Shown piece by piece: positions 27,626 to 35,491 of a DNA stretch of 37,418 nt (position 1 is the first letter of the stretch; every line of letters begins with the position of its first letter). Source of the stretch: Moorena sp. SS36440bin_2 (lineage in GTDB: Bacteria > Cyanobacteriota > Cyanobacteriia > Cyanobacteriales > Coleofasciculaceae); NCBI GenBank assembly GCA_011524395.1, contig WTKN01000129.1:1-37418 (forward strand), given 5' to 3'. A program made the position numbers and the translations under genes. The notes beneath the pieces were generated by a model that did no database searches, was not told the DNA's origin, and saw only the letters and a program-made list of their open reading frames with translations.

Positions 27626-27949
27626 AATTGGTCAGTGCCAGGTAAAAACTGGCGTTAGTACTTCTTTACAAACTTTATTATAGGTGCTCTGCCCCTTTGA
27701 ACGGTCGTCAGGGGTCAGTGGTTGCTTCTCAAAAGCCAATGACTACCATAGACTTGAAGGTTGCTCGTAGTTGATTCTACTCCCTCTCCCTAGAAGACCC
27801 TACTGTTTCAAGGGTTGATCAAAAATCGGGTCAGGCATCTCCCTTGAAACTCCTGAGCTTAAATCGAAAGTTAAGAAAATCTGACACTTAGTGTGTGATA
27901 ATATTTTTTAACATAGTTATTAAGATTTGCTGCTTAAGCTTACAGAGGC
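27626..27949. promoter_or_regulatory. Divergent ndhC / rubredoxin promoter region with inverted repeat
   Basis: This 324-base gap serves two divergent operons. GTTTCAAGGG (27805-27814) and CCCTTGAAAC (27841-27850) are perfect 10-base inverted repeats around a 26-base loop, about 100 bases upstream of the rubredoxin start. TGATAATAT near 27896 could be a -10 box for the plus-strand genes. The regulator is unknown. Confidence 0.4.
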
Positions 27950-28297
27950 ATGACTGAACGAGCCCCAGAGCAAACCCTAGCTGAACAGGCACCCAGCAGC
28001 TATGAATGCCGTGCTTGTGGCTATGTTTACGATCCGACTAAGGGAGATAGTAATCGCAATGTTCCAGGAGGGACATTATATCAGGATTTGCCAGATGATT
28101 GGCGCTGTCCAGTGTGCGGCGCTCCGAAAATTCAGTTTATTAATATTGGTGCTGTTAATGCTCCGTCTGGATTTCAGGAGAATCTTACCTATGGTTTCGG
28201 TGTTAACCGCATGACACCAGCACAAAAAAACCTTTTAATTTTTGCCGCTTTAGGATTAGGCTTTTTGTTTTTTCTGAGCCTTTACGGTTTGAACTGA
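27950..28297 (+). CDS. Membrane-anchored rubredoxin (photosystem assembly, RubA type)
   Basis: The 115-residue protein has a rubredoxin domain whose four iron ligands are C20 and C23 (CRACGY) and C53 and C56 (CPVCGA). A linker leads to a C-terminal membrane helix at about 93-113. Cyanobacterial and plastid rubredoxins of this form (RubA) are needed for photosystem II assembly. The gene precedes ycf48 and psbEFLJ, the conserved order for this assembly locus. ACAGAGGC precedes the ATG. The assignment is secure from cysteines, tail anchor and context. Confidence 0.95.
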   Translation: MTERAPEQTLAEQAPSSYECRACGYVYDPTKGDSNRNVPGGTLYQDLPDDWRCPVCGAPKIQFINIGAVNAPSGFQENLTYGFGVNRMTPAQKNLLIFAALGLGFLFFLSLYGLN

Positions 28298-28434
28298 AAT
28301 CAGGGCAGTTGGCTTGTATGCGTGAACGTGAGCAACTGCTGGCATCACCAAAGCTTAGATCTAGAAGCCATCGCCCTTGGTGGGGTCTGAAAAACTACGG
28401 AGAACGCTGCCATACTCAAGAAGTTCTGGAAATA

Positions 28435-29439
28435 ATGAGATATTTGATGAAAACGCTGAAACAAATTTTAATATTACTGGCGGTGGCATTAATTTGTGTC
28501 AGCTGCAAATTTCCTTCATCCACAAGCTATAATCCTTGGGCGGTTATTTCCTTACCTACAGAAGCGACCATGCAAGACCTTGGCTTTACCGGGGATCTTA
28601 GTCATGGATGGATTGTCGGTAGCTATGCCACAATTTTTGAGACTAAGGATGGCGGGAATACATGGGAACAGAAAGGCTTGGATCTCGGAGATGAAAATTA
28701 TCGCTTCTCCTCTGTAAGCTTTGCTGGTGATGAGGGGTGGATTGTTGGTCAACCCTCAATCATGCTCCATACTACTGATGGGGGTCAATCTTGGTCTCGC
28801 ATTCTCTTAAGTGAAAAATTACCAGGTTCACCCAACAGAATCCTGGCTCTCGGACCCAACTCAGCAGAAATGACCACTGATGTTGGCGCAATTTATCAGA
28901 CTAAGGATGCTGGTAAAACCTGGAAAGCACAGGTAGCACAGGCGGTCGGAGTCACCCGTAATATTTCCCGGTCTGAAGATGGTAGTTACGTAGCTGTGTC
29001 TGCTAGAGGTAACTTTTACTCCACTTGGGATCCAGGTCAGAGTGCTTGGTTACAGCATAATCGTTACAGTTCCAAGCGTCTTCAGAATATGGGGTTTACC
29101 CCCGATGGTCGTCTGTGGATTTTGGCCCGGGGTGGTCAGGTACAATTTAGCACTGCCGAAAACCAAGAAGAGTGGGAAGAACCAATTTATCCAGATTTTT
29201 CCAACAGCTTGGGATTACTTGACTTAGCCTATCGCACACCCAATGAAATTTGGGTAGCAGGTGGCAGTGGTAATTTGCTTTGTAGCTTTGATGGTGGAAA
29301 AACCTGGCAAAAAGACCGGGATCTTAGGGATGTTCCCTCGAATTTTTACAAAATAGTCTTTGTAACACCAGAACAGGGGTTTGTCATTGGTCAGAAAGGA
29401 GTTTTACTCAAGTATGAGCTGCCTAGCCAGGAAGCTTAG
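28435..29439 (+). CDS. ycf48: Photosystem II assembly factor Ycf48 (HCF136 homologue)
   Basis: Ycf48 is a seven-bladed beta-propeller that binds newly made D1 during assembly of the photosystem II reaction centre. Repeated blade motifs of the form W-x-V-G-S/Q and T-x-D-G-G-x-S/T-W are visible (for example TKDGGNTWEQ, TTDGGQSW, TKDAGKTWKA, SFDGGKTW). The N-terminus has a hydrophobic segment ending in CVSCKF, compatible with a lipoprotein signal though the lipobox is unusual. The ATG at 28435 or 28447 is preferred; the longer frame from 28309 adds unconserved residues. It lies between rubredoxin and psbE. Confidence 0.95.
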   Translation: MRYLMKTLKQILILLAVALICVSCKFPSSTSYNPWAVISLPTEATMQDLGFTGDLSHGWIVGSYATIFETKDGGNTWEQKGLDLGDENYRFSSVSFAGDEGWIVGQPSIMLHTTDGGQSWSRILLSEKLPGSPNRILALGPNSAEMTTDVGAIYQTKDAGKTWKAQVAQAVGVTRNISRSEDGSYVAVSARGNFYSTWDPGQSAWLQHNRYSSKRLQNMGFTPDGRLWILARGGQVQFSTAENQEEWEEPIYPDFSNSLGLLDLAYRTPNEIWVAGGSGNLLCSFDGGKTWQKDRDLRDVPSNFYKIVFVTPEQGFVIGQKGVLLKYELPSQEA

Positions 29440-29572
29440 GGCTTGGAAATCCCTATGACCGATGCCAGTCAGTTTCGTTTTATCTTTCAACATCGAAGAT
29501 GTAGAAAAAAACGGCACTTAGAACTATTATAGTTATGGAATTTTAAACGGTTGTTGGTAGGAGGAATCTACG

Positions 29573-29818
29573 ATGGCAGGTACAACTGGAGAACGTCCGT
29601 TTGGTGACATTATTACCAGCGTTCGTTACTGGGTCATTCACAGTGTTACTATCCCAGCCCTATTTATCGCTGGTTGGCTTTTTGTTAGCACTGGTCTGGC
29701 TTACGATGCGTTTGGCACACCCCGTCCTAATGAATACTTTACTCAAGAGCGGATGGAACTACCAATCGTTTCCGACCGCTACAATGCTAAACAGCAAGTT
29801 GAAGAATTTGCTCCATAA
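29573..29818 (+). CDS. psbE: Cytochrome b559 subunit alpha PsbE
   Basis: PsbE is the 81-residue alpha subunit of cytochrome b559 in photosystem II. H23 in [12 protein letters not shown] is the haem ligand, followed by one membrane helix and the conserved tail [15 protein letters not shown] strong GGAGGA Shine-Dalgarno sequence precedes the ATG. It heads psbE-psbF-psbL-psbJ. Confidence 0.99.
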   Translation: MAGTTGERPFGDIITSVRYWVIHSVTIPALFIAGWLFVSTGLAYDAFGTPRPNEYFTQERMELPIVSDRYNAKQQVEEFAP

Positions 29819-29844
29819 GGTTTTTTAGATAAAGGCAGACAATC

Positions 29845-29979
29845 ATGACTAGCAGTAATCCCAATCAACCAGTTTCGTATCCGATTTTCACGGTTAGATG
29901 GTTAGCGGTTCATACCCTAGCCGTTCCTTCAGTCTTTTTCTTAGGCGCGATCGCAGCCATGCAATTTATTCAACGATAG
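29845..29979 (+). CDS. psbF: Cytochrome b559 subunit beta PsbF
   Basis: This 44-residue protein pairs with PsbE to bind the b559 haem. The sequence reads [15 protein letters not shown] at the start, then H23 in [13 protein letters not shown] as the haem ligand within a single membrane helix, ending AMQFIQR. It starts 26 bases after psbE and lies 11 bases before psbL. It is too short for routine gene calling, but the family is unmistakable. A HIP1 site lies in its 3' half. Confidence 0.98.
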   Translation: MTSSNPNQPVSYPIFTVRWLAVHTLAVPSVFFLGAIAAMQFIQR

Positions 29980-29990
29980 GAGAAGCAATT

Positions 29991-30110
29991 ATGGATCGGA
30001 ATTCCAATCCCAATAGACAGCCGGTTGAACTCAATCGGACGTCTCTTTACTTAGGTCTATTACTGATTTTTGTGCTTGGTATTCTGTTTTCTAGTTATTT
30101 CTTCAATTAA
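29991..30110 (+). CDS. psbL: Photosystem II protein PsbL
   Basis: PsbL is a 39-residue single-helix subunit of photosystem II near the dimer interface, important for the acceptor side. The sequence begins [20 protein letters not shown] and has the conserved helix [31 protein letters not shown] before the ATG gives a good ribosome site. It follows psbF by 11 bases. Confidence 0.98.
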   Translation: MDRNSNPNRQPVELNRTSLYLGLLLIFVLGILFSSYFFN

Positions 30111-30365
30111 CTGATTTAACAGATTCGTCTAAATCTCCATCTTAGAGAAGGCTAGGATGTAGACGGGAAAAGACTCTTAGTTAATTCCCTGGTAATTTCC
30201 GGTTAATCGGAAATTTACTACTTTGCTCCTGAAACGGAGTTAGACAAAACCCTTACCAATAGGGAGGCTTTTCAAGGAAATTACTAGTTATTAAGACTAG
30301 TTATTAAGCCTTCTATCGTTAACTGCATCTAAAAAAAACTTGATTTAAAATTGGAGGTATAAGCT
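30111..30365 (+). other. Long psbL-psbJ spacer with tandem duplication
   Basis: psbJ normally follows psbL closely, but here 255 bases intervene. The spacer has two exact copies of ACTAGTTATTAAG in tandem (30283-30295 and 30296-30308) and a small hairpin AATTTCCG..CGGAAATT near 30196-30217. No open frame of note is present. It may hold an internal promoter, an RNA-processing site or an old insertion. Confidence 0.6.
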
Positions 30366-30485
30366 GTGTCTGGAGGGGGAAGAATTCCTTTATGGATAGT
30401 TGCCACTGTCGCTGGTACTGGTGTCCTCGTAGTGGTTGGTCTTTTCTTCTATGGTGCCTATGTGGGAGTTGGTTCTTCGATGTAA
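30366..30485 (+). CDS. psbJ: Photosystem II protein PsbJ
   Basis: PsbJ is a 39-residue single-helix subunit of photosystem II involved in plastoquinone exchange and late assembly. The sequence starts with GTG and reads [17 protein letters not shown], followed by a helix ending [22 protein letters not shown] lies upstream of the GTG as Shine-Dalgarno sequence. It completes the psbEFLJ set but is separated from psbL by an unusual 255-base spacer. Confidence 0.97.
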   Translation: MSGGGRIPLWIVATVAGTGVLVVVGLFFYGAYVGVGSSM

Positions 30486-30514
30486 AGTAGACCAATTTCT
30501 TTGGTTAATACCCC

Positions 30515-30531
30515 GGCGAGATTACCTCGCC
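30515..30531 (+). terminator. Possible terminator hairpin after psbJ
   Basis: GGCGAG (30515-30520) and CTCGCC (30526-30531) pair around an ATTAC loop 30 bases after the psbJ stop. It is GC-rich but lacks a T-run, so termination is only probable. Confidence 0.4.
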
Positions 30532-30585
30532 CACTAGAAGGTTCACCAATAGAAAGACGCGAAATTAAAAACGAAGTAAATCCAC

Positions 30586-30636
30586 AGGTACGCTCTTGCC
30601 ATTAAAAATTAAATTCTTAATGGCAAGAGCGCACCT
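30586..30636. repeat. Long hairpin repeat, AGGTGCG family member
   Basis: The arms 30586-30605 and 30617-30636 are inverted repeats of 20 bases with one mismatch. The core is CGCTCTTGCCATTAA and its complement. The outer AGGT..GCGCACCT ends match the repeats at 3060-3113 and 32077-32127. Because its arms pair along nearly the whole length, it is the most complete hairpin of the family here. Confidence 0.85.
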
Positions 30637-30714
30637 AAGGATAATCGCTGGTTTAACTTGAGCTGGCGGTATTTTTTTTGGTAATTAGCTTTTAAGACAG
30701 CTTGCCGGATATAG

Positions 30715-31044
30715 GAGTCTGTTGACAAGATTAAAGCCAATGTAACTAGTGGGGGATCGGAACGCGTGCATCAATGTGATGTTTGTAGATATTCAAGCAC
30801 TAGAGATCATGCCGCTGCTGTTGTCATCAAGCAGCATGGTTTAGAACAAATCAGTACCCAGGGACACTGGGGAGTATAAAACCCCTATGCAATCTGTCTG
30901 CCCGGAGGTGAGGTGGCTCAAGCTAGGTCAGAGGCGAAATCTCGAAAGAGAACAACTAGGAATGCCCAGTGGTAAGATTGGAAAGCCCAGACTGTAACCA
31001 AAGGGTCAGTGTGTGGAGGATGTCACATGTTTATCAAATCTTGA
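30715..31044 (+). pseudogene. Truncated and broken tnpB 3' end
   Basis: One frame encodes the C-terminal part of a TnpB-type nuclease: a C-x-x-C half finger in HQCDVCRYSSTRDHAAAVVI, with the third RuvC acidic residue in TRDHAAA. A basic tail follows with SEAKSRKRTTRNAQW and DWKAQTVTKGSVCGGC. The frame is interrupted by TAA at 30877 and again after NAQW, before its normal-looking end at TGA 31042. The N-terminal two thirds of the gene are missing. It is a dead IS605-family copy, and it keeps the cysteines that the intact tnpB in this window lacks, so the two are from different branches. Confidence 0.75.
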
Positions 31045-31048
31045 CCAG

Positions 31049-31894
31049 CTAATTCGGGAACATCAGTAATAATAAAGCCCCAACTTCCAATAAACAAAGA
31101 AGACCAACTATCCCAGCTAACGGTTTTCCTCCCAAACCCGTTATCCAAATTGGTCCACTGCCTGTGTAAGCAATTAATTCAGCTGAGTCCAAGCAAGTTA
31201 AACCCCAAATCCAACCAGCATGTAGTCCCCATGCTAAACCGAGGCTGCCTCCATCCACCCAACGGGCTAGGACTAATACCATTCCCATTAGCCATAATCC
31301 TGGTAACTGAGGGATAGTATCTTTTTGTTCCCAAACTAGGTGTAACAGGGCAAAAATCCCACTAGAGATGGCTGCTCCTACCCCGATAGAATACTCCTGT
31401 TTTAGTTGATTTACTAAGAAGCCACGAAAGACTAACTCTTCTGTAAGCCCAATCCACAGACCTAATAACATCACTGGCAGTAATATCGGTACCAAACGCT
31501 GCCAATTTTCAGAATTCCAGCGCACCCAGCCTAGTGATAATTGCCCAGTAAATACTATGATTAAGCTGAAAATAGCTACTACTAGTCCCAATCCTAAAGA
31601 CCCTAAAACGCTTGAGTTCCACTCCAATCCGTAATCAGAGAAAGGCACCCCCTCTAGTTGAGAAGCTCCCCATAAAATTAGGGGAGCAATTACGTAAAGT
31701 GCTGCGAGTAGTGGTAACTTTTGGCCTGGTGCTAAAGGCTGATTTGGACGCCACTTTAAAACCATAGCTATAGGGAGAGCTAGGGGCAGCCACAAAACTA
31801 CCCAAGCTAGGAAAAAAGTTCCTAGCTTCAAAATAGTAGTTGACGTCATTAATGACAAAAAAGACCCATTAGTTGCCTGATCAAGAATAGCCAT
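31049..31894 (-). CDS. CPBP family intramembrane metalloprotease
   Basis: The 281-residue polytopic membrane protein has the CPBP/Abi family motifs: E152-E153-x-x-x-R157 in TEELVFRGFL, H185 in FALLHLVWE, and H225 in WGLHAGWIW. These are the metal-binding residues of Rce1-like proteases. In bacteria such proteins process peptides or provide immunity to bacteriocins; some cyanobacterial ones have regulatory roles. The ATG at 31894 is preferred over a TTG at 31909. The stop lies five bases from the broken tnpB end on the opposite strand. There are roughly eight hydrophobic segments. Confidence 0.9.
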   Translation of the reverse strand: MAILDQATNGSFLSLMTSTTILKLGTFFLAWVVLWLPLALPIAMVLKWRPNQPLAPGQKLPLLAALYVIAPLILWGASQLEGVPFSDYGLEWNSSVLGSLGLGLVVAIFSLIIVFTGQLSLGWVRWNSENWQRLVPILLPVMLLGLWIGLTEELVFRGFLVNQLKQEYSIGVGAAISSGIFALLHLVWEQKDTIPQLPGLWLMGMVLVLARWVDGGSLGLAWGLHAGWIWGLTCLDSAELIAYTGSGPIWITGLGGKPLAGIVGLLCLLEVGALLLLMFPN

Positions 31895-32076
31895 TGGCGA
31901 GATTTCCAAATTGCTATCAAATTACTATCAAATTACTATAAGGTCTCAACTACACTACCATAAGCGGCTGCTTTTTTCCCATGGCAAGTTACCTAACGAG
32001 AGAGTAAATCGGGCTGGTTAGTAATAGCCTGGTTTACCGACTCCTCAGGTAGTAGAAAGAAGATTTTTGTTTCTAC

Positions 32077-32127
32077 AGGTGCGACAACAATCACGCGAAT
32101 TTAATTCTTAATGGTAAGAGCGCACCT
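32077..32127. repeat. Chimeric AGGTGCG-family repeat
   Basis: The left half (AGGTGCG then CGCGAATTTAATTC) matches the repeats at 3060 and 37370. The right half (TTAATGGTAAGAGCGCACCT) matches the repeat at 30586. Only the outermost AGGTGCG/CGCACCT arms can pair, so the internal hairpin is lost. It looks like a recombinant of two subtypes. Confidence 0.75.
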
Positions 32128-32294
32128 ATAATGGTTTTCACAAAACAAAGTAGAGGCAAAATCTGGGTGCATCTCATATTTGTAAAAAAGTTGGGTAGGG
32201 TGTGTTAGGGGGGGCCTCATTGTCTTGATGCAATAGCGAGTGGGGAGGGGCTGTGTGCGGAACACCGCGATCGCACCTTGTAAGCCCCGTGGAA

Positions 32295-32405
32295 ACCACG
32301 GCAAAGCGCGAGTGGGGGAGACCACGGCAAAGCGCGAGTGGGGGAAACCCCCAAGACCGCGCTGCCTCCCCAAGACCGCGCTGCCTCCCCAAGACCGCGC
32401 TGCAT
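32295..32405. repeat. Two GC-rich tandem arrays (26-base x2 and 19-base x3)
   Basis: ACCACGGCAAAGCGCGAGTG plus GGGGAG/GGGGAA is repeated twice (32295-32346). Immediately after, CCCCAAGACCGCGCTGCCT is repeated three times (32349-32405; the last copy ends in AT). The 19-base unit is the complement of the GCGGTCTTGGGGAGGCAGCG motif seen singly at 3111 and 21906. Overlapping open frames on both strands here are artefacts of the repeat. It is not a CRISPR: there are no spacers. Confidence 0.9.
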
Positions 32406-32537
32406 CGCTTTCCGCTCAATCGCCAGGGTTTAGACAGCCCGCCCCGTAACGCACCACCTTATCAAACAACAAAAATGAGATGCACCCCAAAATCTGACCC
32501 AGGGTTTAGATTTAAGCTCCAGGTTCTGGTGTGCCGG

Positions 32538-32640
32538 AAACGAAACCTTAGTAGAGGGTCGCCTTAGTTAATAAGTTTTGACCCTTTTTCTCATAGCCAG
32601 TCCCCTGTAAAGGCGACCCTCTACTTACGGTAACTTCAAA
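32538..32640. repeat. Long-stem hairpin module C
   Basis: Perfect 15-base arms GTAGAGGGTCGCCTT (32551-32565) and AAGGCGACCCTCTAC (32610-32624) sit between GAAACGAAACC on the left and TTACGGTAACTTC on the right, as in modules A and B. The arm sequence differs from A and B but pairs perfectly. The loop matches that of module B only when reversed: 30 of 39 positions by hand alignment of 32566-32600 plus stem edge on the minus strand. Confidence 0.85.
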
Positions 32641-32895
32641 CCCCACGGTACCTTTTTTAGAATGGCAGACAATCAACTTTAATAAAATATCTACCTTATT
32701 CGTTTCATAGACTCCCAGATCGTTAGACGAAACCGAGGTGCACGTATCATTCTTTTAACAGGTTTTTACGTTGTCTATTTATATTCAGGCAAGTTGGTTG
32801 TATGACTTCCTATTATATAGGACAGCGCTAGTTTAGGGATTACCGACAACAGAATAAAAAAATATCCATTGACGAATAAATTCGTCAAGCAAGCT

Positions 32896-33045
32896 TATAT
32901 CCCCCGGATCAATCACGGGGGCTTTACCCATCACGTCGCCAATAAATTCTTCAAAGCTCACGTCCCCAAAGAATCTTCATGGGGAGGCGTCGCTCGTCCC
33001 ACACTTTCGTTTTTCATCCCCGCTCCCTTAGAGACGGGGGTTTCA
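32896..33045. mobile_element. Pair of IS605-like end hairpins without a gene
   Basis: Hairpin CCCCCG-GA-TCAA-TC-A-CGGGGG is at 32901-32921. Hairpin CCCCG-CTC-CCTTA-GAG-A-CGGGG(G) is at 33018-33040. Both have the single bulged A on the 3' side seen at 22130. They bracket about 100 bases with no gene and may be the collapsed ends of a deleted element. Downstream, 33097-33156 has AGCGAAGCGTGAA twice. Nothing else is seen up to 33188. Confidence 0.55.
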
Positions 33046-33188
33046 AACTCGCAGGATTTTCTGTAAGAAGGATTACTTCAAAGCAGTGCGACCCCACGCT
33101 TTTTTTAAGCGAAGCGTGAATGCCCACCAAGAGAGCGAAGCGTGAACACACACCAAGTGGCTGCTTTCTTTGCTTTGTGACTAGATAC

Positions 33189-33572
33189 CTATTCAGCTTC
33201 AGAATCGCCATCCACCTGCTTAAGATGGATATGCTTGTAGCCTAGTTTAATTTCAAATTCATCACCAGGCTCTAATCCCATGGCATGAGTGTAGGTTGAA
33301 CCAATAACAATTTGACCATTCTTATGGACACTCACACGATAAGTCGGTTCACGCCCCCGACCATCTTTTGTGCCTTCTGGATCCAGGGGAACACCCTTGG
33401 CTCCTAAAACCGCATCATAAAAATCTGTTAAATTGACGCGGGTCTGGTCTTGTTTAGTTATAGTGTAATAGCCGCAACGCTTGGCTGTCTCTCGGCGAGG
33501 CAAGTGTGATAGCTCTTTTACTTTTTGAAGTAATGCTTTACCAGTTAGGGGAGTAGTTGAAATCTCTGGCAT
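33189..33572 (-). CDS. cyAbrB family transcriptional regulator
   Basis: The 127-residue protein is a cyanobacterial AbrB-like regulator. The N-terminal half (LTGKALLQKVKELSHLPR, then CGYYTITKQDQTRVNL) is typical of cyAbrB. The C-terminal AbrB-type DNA-binding segment is at about 78-112 (YRVSVHKNGQIVIGSTYTHA, then LEPGDEFEI). These proteins are global regulators of carbon and nitrogen metabolism and of stress in cyanobacteria. Which paralogue (cyAbrB1 or cyAbrB2) it is cannot be decided here. It stands alone with a repeat-rich 3' flank. Confidence 0.95.
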   Translation of the reverse strand: MPEISTTPLTGKALLQKVKELSHLPRRETAKRCGYYTITKQDQTRVNLTDFYDAVLGAKGVPLDPEGTKDGRGREPTYRVSVHKNGQIVIGSTYTHAMGLEPGDEFEIKLGYKHIHLKQVDGDSEAE

Positions 33573-33983
33573 AATCTCACGAGATATCCTTTAAACTTCA
33601 GAGTGGTCAAGATCATTAATAGCCAAACTTTGGCTCTATTAAAAATATATCGTTAAATCTATCTCAGTTGACAAGATATTTTGGATCATTTGTTTAAATC
33701 TTTACGTATTTCAATACTATCAGATCAGACAATCCCTGCCTAACCCTATAGGGGCAGTAATATGATAACTATGAAAATAATCCAGGAAACATACCAATAG
33801 GATTGCACTCTTACACCAGAAGTCAACTAGCGAAGGGTCTTGCTTCCCTAGGGAGTAGTTAAACAAGTATGGCCTAATTATCAAGAGGAACTACTTTCCT
33901 CAACCCTAGTCATGTTGGTTATATCATCCCTTAACCTTACCGATTATCCTTGTATATGTTGGAATACTCAAGAGCTGAGTTTT
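33573..33983. other. Divergent cyAbrB/sdhB intergenic region
   Basis: A 411-base AT-rich gap separates the two divergent genes and should hold both promoters. I see no RNA gene, IS end or long inverted repeat. The open frame continues upstream of sdhB to 33912, but those 24 codons are not family-like. Confidence 0.5.
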
Positions 33984-34985
33984 ATGCAAGTTGATTTTAA
34001 AATCATTCGACAGACTCAAAACACTGCTCCACTACTCCAGACTTATAGGCTAGATGTCGAGAAAGGAAACACGATTCTGGAATGCTTGAATCGTATTAAG
34101 TGGGAACAAGATGGTACTTTAGCTTTTCGCAAAAATTGTCGCAACACTATTTGTGGTAGCTGTGGCATACGAATCAATGGTCGCTCGGCTTTGGCGTGTA
34201 AGGAAAATGTGGGCAATGAATTGGGGAAGCAACAGCTGCTAGATGAGTCTAAAATTCCGGAGATTACTATAGCACCTCTGGGGAATATGCCAATAATCAA
34301 GGATTTAGTCGTTGAGATGAGCAGCTTCTGGGATAACTTAGAAGCTGTTGATCCCTACGTCAGCACTGCTGCTAGGAAGATTCCCGAACGGGAATTTTTA
34401 CAGAGTCCTAAAGAGCGATCGCTTTTGGCTCAGGCAGGTAATTGTATCATGTGTGGTGCCTGTTATTCTGAGTGTAATGCCAAAGAAGTTAATCAAGATT
34501 TTGTTGGTCCTCATGCCTTAGCTAAAGCACAGCGTTTGGTGGTAGATTCCCGTGATAATACCACAGAAAATCGTTTGGAGAAATATAACGAAGCAATAAA
34601 AGGAGTCTGGGGTTGTACCCGCTGTATGATGTGTAATGCGGTTTGCCCGATGGATGTGGCTCCTATGGATCAAATTGGTAAGATTAAACAGCATATTCTT
34701 GAAGGCATTGAGACCTATGATAGTCGTCCAATCCGGCACCGCAAAGTCCTAATTGATTTAGTCAAAGAGGGAGGTTGGATTGATGAGCGTAAGTTTGGCT
34801 TGCAGGTGCTTGGTAACTCATTTCGAGATATCCAAGGTTTGGTGAGCCTAGGACCACTGGGATTACGAATGCTAGTTCGAGGTAAGTTTCCCTTGAGCTT
34901 TTCTCCATCAGCAGGAACATCACAAGTGCGATCGCTAATTGAATCGGTAAAAAATTTGGAGTCTGAAGGATCTGAGCAGCCATGA
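33984..34985 (+). CDS. sdhB: Succinate dehydrogenase/fumarate reductase iron-sulfur subunit
   Basis: SdhB passes electrons from the flavoprotein subunit to quinone. All cluster ligands are present: C52, C57, C60 and C72 for 2Fe-2S (NCRNTICGSCG and LAC), then C154, C157, C160 and C164 (CIMCGACYSEC), and C211, C214, C217 and C221 (CTRCMMCNAVCP). The ATG at 33984 gives the family's N-terminus (VDFKIIRQ) and 333 residues. No sdhA or membrane anchor subunit is adjacent, as is usual in cyanobacteria. The stop overlaps the hli gene start by four bases (ATGA), indicating coupled translation. Confidence 0.95.
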   Translation: MQVDFKIIRQTQNTAPLLQTYRLDVEKGNTILECLNRIKWEQDGTLAFRKNCRNTICGSCGIRINGRSALACKENVGNELGKQQLLDESKIPEITIAPLGNMPIIKDLVVEMSSFWDNLEAVDPYVSTAARKIPEREFLQSPKERSLLAQAGNCIMCGACYSECNAKEVNQDFVGPHALAKAQRLVVDSRDNTTENRLEKYNEAIKGVWGCTRCMMCNAVCPMDVAPMDQIGKIKQHILEGIETYDSRPIRHRKVLIDLVKEGGWIDERKFGLQVLGNSFRDIQGLVSLGPLGLRMLVRGKFPLSFSPSAGTSQVRSLIESVKNLESEGSEQP

Positions 34986-35170
34986 GTTCTCAAACACCCA
35001 ATAAGAGTGAATCATCTGAGGAGTCTTTTAACCAATCTGAACCAGCTTTTGGTTGGACTCCCTATGCTGAGCAAATCAACGGCAGGTTTGCGATGGTTGC
35101 CTTAGTTTGTATCGTGTTACTGGAGTTGCTCACTGGTCAAGGTTTGTTGACTTGGCTGGGTCTACTCTAA
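34982..35170 (+). CDS. High-light-inducible protein (single-helix chlorophyll-binding, HLIP)
   Basis: The 62-residue protein has one membrane helix with the chlorophyll-binding motif: AEQINGRFAMVALVC with E and R/N residues spaced as in the ELIP/HLIP family (E-x-x-N-x-R-x-A-M). Such proteins bind chlorophyll and carotenoids and protect photosystem assembly under high light. The N-terminus is polar and Ser-rich. The start ATG overlaps the sdhB stop, so it depends on sdhB translation. No typical hli promoter can be read independently. Confidence 0.94.
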   Translation: MSSQTPNKSESSEESFNQSEPAFGWTPYAEQINGRFAMVALVCIVLLELLTGQGLLTWLGLL

Positions 35171-35326
35171 GGAATTTCCAACTACTATATAATGATCCCG
35201 AGCTTGAGATTTCTTTGCTCTTACCATCAGGATTGTTGACGGTTGATTGTTGAGGGTTGACTGTTATACTACCTCTGGTGGAATTTCCTCCTTGCTCTGA
35301 CGAGGCAATTACGGCTACAAAAATTT

Positions 35327-35350
35327 AGAGACCTAGCATCCTAGGTCTCT
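35327..35350 (-). terminator. Terminator downstream of mscS
   Basis: AGAGACCTAG (35327-35336) and CTAGGTCTCT (35341-35350) form a perfect 10-base-pair stem with a four-base loop. On the minus strand it is followed by AAATTTTTG, so it can end transcription of the mscS gene. It also lies 156 bases after the hli stop. The rest of 35171-35491 holds short GTTGACTGTTG-type repeats (35232-35266) and nothing else recognised. Confidence 0.7.
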
Positions 35351-35491
35351 TCAAGGCTCTTGGTAATGAATTAAATCAATTAACTAAGGTAATTCAACCG
35401 GAGTATTGCACCCGGATTTGGTTGTGTTAATTAGATAGATTTTGGACCGCTGCTATACGAAAGTAGACATTCTACAGATAAGTCTACAGAT

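Noticed and set aside
28309-28434. Upstream extension of ycf48
   Set aside because: Unconserved residues before a hydrophobic signal segment; the internal ATG fits better.
32349-32405. Possible CRISPR-like array
   Set aside because: Units are contiguous with no spacers and no cas genes are near.
32101-32567. Several overlapping frames on both strands
   Set aside because: They are translations of GC-rich tandem repeats.
32869-33066. 65-codon plus-strand frame
   Set aside because: It spans two IS605-type end hairpins and has no protein signature.
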